Shown here: one piece after another, positions 1 to 6,352 of the stretch
Numbering within the stretch: the stretch's first letter is position 1
How the letters are laid out: each line of letters starts with the position of its first letter
Assembly (NCBI GenBank): GCA_910578995.1
Contig: CAJTSY010000030.1
Coordinates: 18,356-27,409 of the forward strand
Origin: an uncultured Acetatifactor sp.
GTDB taxonomy: Bacteria; Bacillota; Clostridia; Lachnospirales; Lachnospiraceae
Length of the DNA stretch: 9,054 nt
Direction of reading: 5' to 3'
Position numbers and translations under genes: made by a program
Notes under the pieces: generated by a model
What the model was told of the DNA's origin: nothing
The model's input: only the letters and a program-made list of their open reading frames with translations
Databases searched by the model: none

Positions 1-2192
1 CGAAAGTGGAGCCGGAAGCAAAGCCGAAAGTGGAGCCGGAAGCAAAGCCGAAAGTGGAGCCGGAAGCAAAGTCGAAAGTGGAGTTGGAAGCAAAGTCGAA
101 AGTGGAGCCGGAAGCAAAGTCGAAAGTGGAGCCGGAAGCAAAGCCGAAAGTAAAGTCCGGAGTAAGGCCGAAAGTAAAGTCCGGAGCAAAGCCGAAAGCA
201 GAACCCGGAGTAGGGCCCAAAACAAAGCCGAAAGCAGAGGCAGGTAAAGAGACAATAGAAAAGGATAACGGCGAACACAGCTTCATCAGCAATTACTGGT
301 ACCTGTACAAAGGATTTTTCAAAAACAGCAGATGGAATATCCTGATTACAGCCATGATCCTGATCGGGGGTGTGACGGCTTCCTACGTACAGCTTTTTAT
401 CCCCAAAACGGCGGTGGCCCTGGTGACGGAGGGAGTCCCCGTGGGAACACTGGTGGGCACGCTGCTGGGAATGTCGCTGCTATATTATCTGTTTTACCAG
501 GCTAATTGGGTGGGATATATGCTGTTGGAAAATCCCAGTCTGAAATACAGGCATGCCCTGGAGGAGCGGATGCTGAAGAAGATCTGCCGGACTCCTTACA
601 GCAATCTGGAGGATTCCGACTATAAGAAGAGAATCAGCCGGGCGCAGCACCTGTATTATCATTGGGACAGGGACGCCAGGGTGTGTATCTGGAATTCTTT
701 GCATGCCATGAGCCTGTTGGTCATGATCCCCATCTCTTCCGGAATGCTGGTCACGCTGCACCCTGTGATCATTCTGGTGATGGCGGCGGGAACATGGCTG
801 CAGTATGTGGCGGACAGGCGGCCTCTGGCCTGGGAGAAAAAGCACAGGGACAAATGGATCCCCTTGGAACGGAAGAGTACTTATGTCTCTGAGAAAATGG
901 GTAATTTCCCCTGTGCAAAAGATATGCGGCTGTATGCGGCGGACCGCTGGCTTCTGCCTAAATATAAGAGGCTGCTTGGAGAGCGCAGGAAATGGAAGAA
1001 AAAGCAGCTGGCCCAGATAACAACGGCGGGCTTTCTGAGCAGAATGATAGAAATGATAAAACAGGCATTTGTATACGGATTTCTGATATGGGGCGTGACG
1101 ACGGGGAAGGTGAGGCCGGATGACTTTATCCTGTATGTGGGAGTGGCGCTGAACCTGAGCGACTGCCTGACACAGATAGAAGTCAGCGTGAGGAGGCTGC
1201 GTGAGAATGAGCTGTCCATTGCAGATTACCGGAAAATGATGGAGCTTCCGGATTACCGGGGCGCAGGGGCGGTTCGCGGGCAGTCATTCCGTAACAAGCC
1301 GCTGGAAATGACAGGGAAACCAGATATCTGCGAACCGGCAGCAGAATCGCCTGTTTTACCGGGAGGCCGGGCGCCCGGCATTACCTTTTCCCATGTGTCC
1401 TTCTCCTATCAGGAAGGCGGGGAGGAAACCCTGAAGGATGTGGACATCGCCATCCGCCCGGGGGAGAAGATTGCTCTGGTGGGACCCAACGGCGCAGGCA
1501 AGACCACCCTGATCAAGCTGCTCTGCGGGATGTACGAGCCTGCGAAGGGGGAGATCTTACTGGACGGAGAACCGTCATCCAGGTGGAGCCTGGAGGAATG
1601 GTACCGGCTTTTCTCCGTGGTATTCCAGGATGTGGGGGTGCTCCCTGCCACCATCCTGGAAAATGTGGCGGCCTGCGCCCCGGAGGAGGCGGACAGAGAG
1701 CGGGTGAGGAAATGCCTGGAACAGGCGGGGCTTTGGGAAAAGGTGGAGAGCCTGCCCCACGGGATGGACAGCAATGTGCAGAAGGAAGTGTTCAGCGAAG
1801 GGCAGAATCTGTCCGGGGGCGAGAACCAGAAGCTTCTCCTGGCCCGGGCCATCTACCGGGAAGCGCCCATCCTGGTTTTGGACGAGCCTACGGCGGCTTT
1901 GGACGCCATTGCGGAAAACGAGTTGTACCAGAGATACAACGAGCTGACCCGGAACAGGACTTCCCTGTTTATTTCCCACCGGCTGGCAAGCACGCGGTTC
2001 TGCGACCGTATCCTGATGCTGGAGGGCGGCCGTGTGGTGGAGCAGGGCAGCCATGAAGAATTGATGGAGAAAAAGGGCGCTTATTACAGGATGTTCCAGG
2101 TACAGAGCCATTATTACCAGAAGGACAGAGCGGAAGGATTTTCATCCCGTATGGATCCGGCGTGGGAGGTGAGCGGTTATGTCAGTAACTGA
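1..2192 (+). CDS. ABC exporter half-transporter (TMD-NBD), first of a pair, 5' end outside window
   Basis: The protein is a membrane-embedded ATP-driven exporter subunit; the substrate cannot be read from sequence. Residues are counted from the GTG at 6. Residues 1-80 are a Lys/Glu/Pro repeat tail, and hydrophobic segments lie near 111-133, 146-170, 230-250, 252-270, 350-366 and 372-390. A roughly 40-residue linker leads to the nucleotide-binding domain from about 458. That domain has Walker A GPNGAGKTT (493-501), Q-loop Q541, signature LSGGENQ (602-608), Walker B ending D626-E627, and switch H658. The reading frame is open to the first base and the repeat phase continues into positions 1-5, so the true start is probably upstream. 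Each repeat unit begins with an in-frame GTG, so the start cannot be chosen here. The stop overlaps the next gene by 14 nt, which implies translational coupling and a heterodimeric pair. Family call is firm; the substrate is unknown. Confidence 0.93.
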   Translation, partial: KVEPEAKPKVEPEAKPKVEPEAKSKVELEAKSKVEPEAKSKVEPEAKPKVKSGVRPKVKSGAKPKAEPGVGPKTKPKAEAGKETIEKDNGEHSFISNYWYLYKGFFKNSRWNILITAMILIGGVTASYVQLFIPKTAVALVTEGVPVGTLVGTLLGMSLLYYLFYQANWVGYMLLENPSLKYRHALEERMLKKICRTPYSNLEDSDYKKRISRAQHLYYHWDRDARVCIWNSLHAMSLLVMIPISSGMLVTLHPVIILVMAAGTWLQYVADRRPLAWEKKHRDKWIPLERKSTYVSEKMGNFPCAKDMRLYAADRWLLPKYKRLLGERRKWKKKQLAQITTAGFLSRMIEMIKQAFVYGFLIWGVTTGKVRPDDFILYVGVALNLSDCLTQIEVSVRRLRENELSIADYRKMMELPDYRGAGAVRGQSFRNKPLEMTGKPDICEPAAESPVLPGGRAPGITFSHVSFSYQEGGEETLKDVDIAIRPGEKIALVGPNGAGKTTLIKLLCGMYEPAKGEILLDGEPSSRWSLEEWYRLFSVVFQDVGVLPATILENVAACAPEEADRERVRKCLEQAGLWEKVESLPHGMDSNVQKEVFSEGQNLSGGENQKLLLARAIYREAPILVLDEPTAALDAIAENELYQRYNELTRNRTSLFISHRLASTRFCDRILMLEGGRVVEQGSHEELMEKKGAYYRMFQVQSHYYQKDRAEGFSSRMDPAWEVSGYVSN
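6..221 (+). repeat. 24-bp coding tandem repeat (VEPEAKPK units)
   Basis: Six units of exactly 24 bp start at 6, 30, 54, 78, 102 and 126. Units 1, 2 and 6 are identical to one another. Units 3 and 5 are identical and differ from these by one base, and unit 4 has two further changes. Three diverged units follow (150-173, 174-197, 198-221). Bases 1-5 match the end of a unit, so the array probably continues left of the window. It encodes VEPEAKPK/VEPEAKSK, a charged and presumably disordered cytoplasmic tail ahead of the first membrane segment of the ABC protein. There are no spacers, so it is not a CRISPR array. Confidence 0.95.
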
Positions 2193-4044
2193 GAAGGGTA
2201 AAAAAGGGAAGGTCGGCAGGGTTCTTCGGATCTACAGGCGGGCATTCGGGATGCTGCGCCGGGAGTTTGGCGGCTATATGACGGCAGAGATCATGAGATG
2301 GATGCTAATGTGCTGCAGCCCTTACTGGGGGATCTGGTTTTCCGCCAGGCTCCTGGACGAGATACTGGGGGACAGGACTCCCAGGACTTTGATCCTGTAT
2401 GCGGCGCTGCTCCTGGGCGGCAACCTGATCCTGGATTTTGGCCAGACGCTTTTCTCCGTGCTGTCCGATCACAGGAAATATGAGTTTTCGGAGAAGCAGA
2501 ACATGATCTTCGCCAGGAAGATGATGGAATTGGACTACAGCCTGTTGGAGGAGGAGAAAATCCACACGCTCCTGAACCGGGTGGTGCGGGAGAGCTATAA
2601 TGAGGGGAAGAATCTGGAGGGCATACGGAGAAGCCTGCCGTACCTTTTGAGCTGTCTGAGCGGGATGTGCCTGTCTGTGGCTATGGTGTGGGAACTGGCG
2701 GTGCGGATGCAGGGTTATGGGATGCTGATGGTGCTCTTCTTTCTGGCGGCGGCTCTGGGGATCTGGGTCAGCGGGAAATGTACGGCGGCCGGCAGCCGGG
2801 CCTATATGGAATGCCACCGCTTCATCAGCGAGAACTGCGTCCGGAGGGATATGTACCTGCACTATTTTAATCAGTACGAGAGGGGGAAGGAAATCCGCAT
2901 CTATCAGCTGGGAAAGCTGATGATCGGCAGATTGATGGCAACCCATCATTTTAACGACAGGGCGCTTGACAGGCGGGCCTGCAAAACCGTTCCCTTAAGC
3001 ATAGCCACGGGATTGGCCCAGGAGGTGACGGTGGCTTTGGCTTACTGTCTGACAGGCTTCGCCGCGCTTATGGGGAAGATCACATTGGGCGGCATGACGC
3101 AGTATACCGCCGGCATCAATCGTTTTATCCAGAATCTGGGGGACTTTTGGGGCGAGGCGGTAAACCTGTGGTTCAATGCGGATTATCTGGAACGATATTT
3201 CGAATATCTGGACCTGCCCAGTCAGATGAAGAAGGGCTGTCTGCCGGTGGAAAAACGGGTGGATGGTGACTACCGAATTGCCTTCCGACATGTGTCCTTC
3301 CGCTATCCGGGCAGTGAGGATTATGCCCTGAAGGATATCAACATGGAATTCCAGGTGGGGGAGAAGATGGCGGTGGTGGGTATGAACGGCAGCGGCAAGT
3401 CCACTTTTATCAAGCTTTTATGCCGTCTCTATGACCCCACGGAAGGGGTGATCACCATGAACGGCATCGATATCCGCCGGTATGACTACCAGGAGTATCT
3501 AAGCCTGTTTTCCGTGGTATTCCAGGATTTCAAGCTGTTTTCCTTTACTCTGGGGGAGAATGTGGCGGTATCGGAGGAGTATTCGGAGGCAGAGGTCCGG
3601 GACGCCCTGGAGAAGGCGGGGCTGGAGGAATTCCTGCAGCGCCAGGAAAATGGACTGTCAACGATCCTTTACCGGGATTTCGATAATGACGGGGTGGAGG
3701 TCTCCGGCGGGGAGGCCCAGAAAATCGCGTTGGCAAGGGCTGTCTGCAAGGGGGCACCCTTTGTGCTGCTGGACGAGCCCACGGCGGCTTTGGATCCGAA
3801 AGCGGAGTATGAGATTTACAAACGGTTCAACGACCTGGTGGCGGACCGGACCACGGTGTACATTTCCCACCGCATGTCTTCCTGCCGGTTCTGCGGGGAT
3901 ATCGCGGTGTTCCACGAAGGCAGGATGGTGCAGCGGGGCAGCCATGAGTTGCTGATGGCCCAGACTACAGGGAAGTATTATGAGCTTTGGACGGCACAGG
4001 CGCAGTATTATCAGGAAGGGCAGGACGCTGCCGGCGGAGCGTAA
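2179..4044 (+). CDS. ABC exporter half-transporter (TMD-NBD), second of the pair
   Basis: This 621-residue protein is a normal-length half-transporter and the likely partner of the upstream ABC subunit. Hydrophobic segments lie near residues 36-58, 68-92, 155-201 (two helices) and 273-320 (two helices). The ATPase domain has Walker A GMNGSGKST (401-409), Q-loop Q449, signature VSGGEAQ (508-514), Walker B ending D532-E533, and switch H564. The ATG at 2179 is chosen because GGAGGT at 2165-2170 lies 8 nt ahead of it and the start overlaps the preceding gene's end. Both subunits keep the catalytic glutamate and near-consensus signatures, so neither ATP site looks obviously degenerate. There is no peptidase domain and no biosynthetic neighbour to suggest a cargo. 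The charged repeat tail of the first subunit is absent here. Confidence 0.94.
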   Translation: MSVTEKGKKGKVGRVLRIYRRAFGMLRREFGGYMTAEIMRWMLMCCSPYWGIWFSARLLDEILGDRTPRTLILYAALLLGGNLILDFGQTLFSVLSDHRKYEFSEKQNMIFARKMMELDYSLLEEEKIHTLLNRVVRESYNEGKNLEGIRRSLPYLLSCLSGMCLSVAMVWELAVRMQGYGMLMVLFFLAAALGIWVSGKCTAAGSRAYMECHRFISENCVRRDMYLHYFNQYERGKEIRIYQLGKLMIGRLMATHHFNDRALDRRACKTVPLSIATGLAQEVTVALAYCLTGFAALMGKITLGGMTQYTAGINRFIQNLGDFWGEAVNLWFNADYLERYFEYLDLPSQMKKGCLPVEKRVDGDYRIAFRHVSFRYPGSEDYALKDINMEFQVGEKMAVVGMNGSGKSTFIKLLCRLYDPTEGVITMNGIDIRRYDYQEYLSLFSVVFQDFKLFSFTLGENVAVSEEYSEAEVRDALEKAGLEEFLQRQENGLSTILYRDFDNDGVEVSGGEAQKIALARAVCKGAPFVLLDEPTAALDPKAEYEIYKRFNDLVADRTTVYISHRMSSCRFCGDIAVFHEGRMVQRGSHELLMAQTTGKYYELWTAQAQYYQEGQDAAGGA

Positions 4045-4137
4045 GTGTGTTAGCGTTTCCTTTCGGCAATTCCGGACCAGACGTTTCCAGGTATAGCCCG
4101 CATCAATTAACCGCATGTTTTACTTGTTTATATTTCT

Positions 4138-4200
4138 GCCTGCACCGTTGGCGTCGGTAGGTGTGTCCGACGTGTTGCTTCATTTTTCTGCCTTGCAGGC
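4138..4200. other. Nested stem-loop downstream of the ABC pair
   Basis: GCCTGCA (4138-4144) is exactly complementary to TGCAGGC (4194-4200). Inside it, GCGTCGG (4151-4157) pairs with CCGACGT (4167-4173) with one G-T pair and a 9-nt loop. A T-run at 4183-4187 lies inside the outer stem rather than directly after a hairpin, so this is not a textbook intrinsic terminator. It could still stabilise or end the ABC transcript. Confidence 0.4.
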
Positions 4201-4248
4201 CGAAAATCTATTCTTTGTGAAACATAGTGGTAATTGGTGTGGGCTATA

Positions 4249-4410
4249 GTGCATCATTGGGAAACTTGTTACTGTTCACGGCTTCGCCGTTCACAGCAAC
4301 ATGATGCACACAAAATGAGCAAAGAACGCTCATTTTGGCGCCCGCTGTCTCGGGCTTTTCGTGCATAATGCGCACGAAAACCCTCGCGGAGGCACCGAGT
4401 GAACAGTAAC
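4249..4410. repeat. Multi-hairpin palindromic element with 12-bp terminal inverted repeat
   Basis: GTTACTGTTCAC (4268-4279) is the exact reverse complement of GTGAACAGTAAC (4399-4410). Between them lie several exact hairpins: ACGGC/GCCGT (4278-4290, 3-nt loop), CAAAATGAGC/GCTCATTTTG (4311-4337, 7-nt loop), GCCCG/CGGGC (4340-4355), TTTTCGTGC/GCACGAAAA (4356-4380, 7-nt loop) and CCTC/GAGG (4382-4392). GTGCATCAT (4249-4257), outside the left end, is the exact complement of ATGATGCAC (4301-4309); that second copy can also pair 8 of 9 with 4361-4369. It encodes no protein. The layout suits a non-autonomous mobile element (MITE- or REP-like) or a structured RNA; I cannot decide between these without copies to compare. 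Confidence 0.75.
4340..4359 (+). terminator. Possible intrinsic terminator inside the palindromic element
   Basis: A 5-bp G/C stem, GCCCG (4340-4344) with CGGGC (4351-4355), is followed at once by TTTT (4356-4359). On the opposite strand the CCTC/GAGG hairpin (4382-4392) is followed by GTTTT (4381-4377). The element could therefore stop transcription in both directions. The stems are short and the T-runs brief, so this is tentative. Confidence 0.3.
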
Positions 4411-4438
4411 GGAAGCTTCAGTGGGGAAAAAGTTTTAC

Positions 4439-4467
4439 TTGACAGAACCAGTGCTTTGTATTATCCT
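4439..4467 (+). promoter_or_regulatory. Sigma-A-type promoter candidate for the Rpn-like gene
   Basis: A perfect -35 TTGACA (4439-4444) is followed by a 17-base spacer and a -10 of TATCCT (4462-4467, 4 of 6 matches). It lies just right of the palindromic element and would give a leader of about 165 nt before the ATG at 4639. TATTAT (4459-4464) is a closer -10 match, but its 14-base spacer is too short. Confidence 0.5.
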
Positions 4468-4498
4468 GAAATTATGGAGGGAAAGTAATTTCTCCATA
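4468..4498 (+). promoter_or_regulatory. Overlapping dyads at the predicted transcript start
   Basis: GAAATTA (4468-4474) and TAATTTC (4486-4492) form one exact 7-bp inverted repeat. TATGGAG (4473-4479) and CTCCATA (4492-4498) form another that overlaps the first, so the two hairpins exclude each other. The site begins directly after the -10 element, where an operator or an early-leader RNA switch could act. No regulator can be named. Confidence 0.35.
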
Positions 4499-4638
4499 TC
4501 TGAATTTCGATATTTCTAAGGTTTAATGGCGTTTCTGCTGTTTTCACTGGAAAAATGAGGTTGGCAAAAAGAATAGAAAAAGGCAGAAACGGGGCTGTAT
4601 AGCGCATCCTGTTTTTTGCCGGAAGCAATGCCTGGGTA

Positions 4639-5592
4639 ATGGTTACGGAATTGCCGTTGGCAGGACAATGGGGAGGAGCGGAGGAGGCAGCCCGGGATGA
4701 AGCCTGGAAAGCGGAGAAAGATGCCGGGGAAAAGCTCTGTGAAGCGGAGAGAGCAGCCCGGGGAGCAGCCGGAGAAGAAGCCTGTGAATCGGAGAAAGCG
4801 GTCTGGGAAGAAGCCTGTGAAACGGAGGGAGCAGCCTGGAAAAGGCTCTGTGAAGCGGAGGAAAAGCTCGGTAAAGCCGGGAGAAAATCCGTATATGCTA
4901 ATTCCGGGGAACTTCTGGGCAGGTTTCGCCGGGAGGACCGCCTTGCGCCTGTCTATACCCTTTGCCTGTACACCGGATCTGAGGAATGGGACGGCCCCAG
5001 GACATTGAGGGACATGATGGATTTCGGCACAGAAAGCGGCGATGAAGAGACCCGGAAGTGGCAGGCCTGGTTTGCGAATTACCCCATGCGCCTTGTGTGT
5101 ACCAATGAGCCGGTGGACGGAAGCGCTTTCCGTACGGCGTTGGGAACCGTGTTTGCCCTGCTGCCCCTGCGGAAGGATAAGGCAGGCCTGCGCAGGCTGT
5201 TGGAGAAGGAGCCGGCATACAGGAAGATGGACGAGGAGACTGCCAGGACGGTCAGCCTGTTGATGGGAGTAAAGGTATTCATGGAAAAGAAGGAAAAATA
5301 TAAGGAAGGAGAAGGGTATAATATGTGTTTGGCGATCCGCGAGATGATGGAGGACAGCAGGATGGAAGGTTGGGAAGAAGGTGAGAAGGCAGGCTGGGAG
5401 AAGGGCGAGAAGGCAGGCTGGGAGAAAGGCGAGAAGGCACGCATGGCACAGAAGGCGGAAGGAATCCGCATCCTGATCCGTTCGAGCCGTGATGACGGCA
5501 TTAAGGAGAACATGATTGCAGAAAAGCTTCAGGCCTATTATGCCATGACAGAAAACGATGCCTGGGCGGCGTTAAGGGACGACAATATTTAG
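4639..5592 (+). CDS. Rpn/transposase_31-like protein lacking its nuclease half
   Basis: From about residue 85 this 317-residue protein resembles the second half of Rpn/PD-(D/E)XK 'transposase_31' proteins as I know them in Clostridia. It has 'REDRLAPVYTLCLYTG', then 'WDGPRTLRDMMDFG', a 'LPLRKDKAGL' segment, 'YNMCLAIREMMED', and a tail of GxxxG repeats (244-267). Family members normally begin with an endonuclease core. Here residues 22-80 are instead 11-residue Glu/Ala repeats with Trp or Cys at the same place (W23, C34, C49, C60, C71), and I see no catalytic core. It is probably nuclease-dead, a remnant or a recombined derivative, yet the frame is intact and a promoter precedes it. The ATG at 4639 has only a weak upstream ribosome site, and the ATG at 4628 meets a stop after two codons. 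Family call is moderate; the function is unknown. Confidence 0.62.
   Translation: MVTELPLAGQWGGAEEAARDEAWKAEKDAGEKLCEAERAARGAAGEEACESEKAVWEEACETEGAAWKRLCEAEEKLGKAGRKSVYANSGELLGRFRREDRLAPVYTLCLYTGSEEWDGPRTLRDMMDFGTESGDEETRKWQAWFANYPMRLVCTNEPVDGSAFRTALGTVFALLPLRKDKAGLRRLLEKEPAYRKMDEETARTVSLLMGVKVFMEKKEKYKEGEGYNMCLAIREMMEDSRMEGWEEGEKAGWEKGEKAGWEKGEKARMAQKAEGIRILIRSSRDDGIKENMIAEKLQAYYAMTENDAWAALRDDNI
4702..4878 (+). repeat. 33-bp (11-residue) coding repeats in the Rpn-like N-terminus
   Basis: There are five in-frame units: 4702-4734, 4735-4779 (45 bp, carrying a 12-bp internal expansion), 4780-4812, 4813-4845 and 4846-4878. Each has a TGT or TGG codon in second place followed by GAA/AAA, NCG and GAG. 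A partial diverged unit precedes at about 4675-4701. The product is Glu/Ala-rich with an 11-residue period, which suits a long amphipathic helix. The +2 frame stays open through the same stretch and would be Lys/Arg-rich. Confidence 0.8.
5368..5439 (+). repeat. 24-bp coding tandem repeat, three copies (GWEKGEKA)
   Basis: Three consecutive units (5368-5391, 5392-5415, 5416-5439) encode GWEEGEKA, GWEKGEKA and GWEKGEKA. The last two units differ by a single silent base, which suggests recent duplication. Spaced-glycine tails of this kind are usual at the C-terminus of Rpn-like proteins and vary in copy number among them (recalled, not searched). Confidence 0.9.
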
Positions 5593-5609
5593 CAGGAAGG
5601 CGGCAAAGA

Positions 5610-6158
5610 ATGTTTCGAGCCAATTATTTTATTTTCACCGGAGGCCCGGGCGGCGGTAAATCCACGGTTTTGGTGGAAATGGAGCGGTTGGGTTATCAGA
5701 CGGTGAAGGAGGCGGGCAGGAAGATCATCAGAAGGCAGACGTCGCTGCAGGGGGACGGAGTTCCCTGGGGGAATGTGTCCCGGTATGCCCGTCTTATGTT
5801 TTTACAGTCGGTGATAGATTATGAGCAGTATGCCCATTTTGGCGGGGCATGTTTTTTCGACAGGGGAATTCCGGATACTGTGGGATACTGTCGTCTGGCA
5901 GGGATACCGGTACCGGAACAGTATACGGAGGCGTTAAAAAGATATCGTTATAACAAGACAGTATTCCTGTTTCCGTTTTGGGAGGATATCTATGTCCAGG
6001 ACACGGAACGAAAGCAGGATAAAGAGGAGGCGCAGGATACCTGCAGGGTACTGCGGGAGACCTATGAGGAATGGGGATATCAGATCCTGACGGTACCTTT
6101 CGGAACGCCTGAGGAGAGGGCAGAGTGGATTGCCGGGAGGATACAGCCGCTGATGTGA
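5610..6158 (+). CDS. AAA_28-type P-loop NTPase, small
   Basis: This 182-residue soluble protein starts almost directly with Walker A, GGPGGGKST (11-19). A 'FFDRG' segment (D84-R85-G86) probably supplies the acidic and arginine residues of the active site. The C-terminal 'YEEWGYQILTVPFGTPEERAEWI' is the usual ending of the AAA_28 family (PF13521, near NadR-like kinases). The single-domain length matches that family. Members bind ATP and may phosphorylate a small molecule, but the substrate is unknown. The ATG at 5610 is chosen because AGGAAGG at 5594-5600 lies 9 nt upstream. The gene begins 17 nt after the Rpn-like stop, so the two are probably cotranscribed; whether they work together is not shown. 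Confidence 0.82.
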   Translation: MFRANYFIFTGGPGGGKSTVLVEMERLGYQTVKEAGRKIIRRQTSLQGDGVPWGNVSRYARLMFLQSVIDYEQYAHFGGACFFDRGIPDTVGYCRLAGIPVPEQYTEALKRYRYNKTVFLFPFWEDIYVQDTERKQDKEEAQDTCRVLRETYEEWGYQILTVPFGTPEERAEWIAGRIQPLM

Positions 6159-6281
6159 AGGCAGCGCAGAGGATATGGGGGCAGTGGTGCAGGATGCGGA
6201 TCCACGGAAGTGAGGGAGGCCTATGGAGCATAATTTGCAGGATTTGCAATATTTTTATGGGAATTTTGGGCAAAAATATAC

Positions 6282-6310
6282 TTGATAAGGAAGGAAGCGG
6301 GTGGTAAAAT
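6282..6310 (+). promoter_or_regulatory. Sigma-A-type promoter for the dehydrogenase pair
   Basis: TTGATA (6282-6287, 5 of 6), a 17-base spacer and TAAAAT (6305-6310, 5 of 6) form a strong promoter. It would start transcription near 6317, about 35 nt before the ATG at 6353. It lies in an A/T-rich gap after the NTPase gene, so the dehydrogenases form a separate transcription unit. No clear operator or riboswitch accompanies it. Confidence 0.75.
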
Positions 6311-6352
6311 AGTTTGAGTTTCAAAGTATAAAAGGATTTGAGGTGTAAAACT

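Larger units (their letters stand above)
4045..4638. other. 594-bp non-coding region between ABC pair and Rpn-like gene
   Basis: I found no convincing gene on either strand. The region holds, in order, a stem-loop (4138-4200), a multi-hairpin palindromic element (4249-4410), a promoter candidate (4439-4467), overlapping dyads (4468-4498) and a further inverted repeat (4530-4539 with 4582-4591, one G-T pair, 42-nt loop). The stretch after about 4430 is visibly richer in A/T than the flanking genes. The first 90 bases after the ABC stop show nothing recognisable. Confidence 0.7.

Noticed and set aside
6..221. Possible CRISPR array
   Set aside because: Units are directly adjacent with no unique spacers, keep a reading frame and lead into the ABC protein.
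1575..2111. Minus-strand frame of 178 codons opposite the first ABC ATPase domain
   Set aside because: It is the reverse shadow of the Walker and signature region; no start site or family motif supports it.
4526..4558. Ten-codon leader peptide (ATG at 4526) ahead of the Rpn-like gene
   Set aside because: Only a weak AAGG lies 4 nt upstream, there is no telling codon run, and no attenuator with a T-run follows.
4628..4639. ATG at 4628 as an earlier start for the Rpn-like gene
   Set aside because: It meets a stop after two more codons and is in a different frame.
4697..5008. Second + strand frame of 103 codons over the Rpn-like repeats, Lys/Arg-rich
   Set aside because: It exists because a 33-bp repeat without stops is open in more than one frame. 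It has no ribosome site and ends after the repeats, while the main frame continues into recognisable family sequence.
6159..6281. Terminator after the NTPase gene
   Set aside because: I found no G/C stem followed by a T-run in this gap, only short direct repeats of ATTTGCA near 6234-6249.
6338..6352. TTG at 6338 as start of the alcohol dehydrogenase
   Set aside because: The GAGGTG ribosome site (6340-6345) overlaps this codon and is properly spaced for the ATG at 6353.
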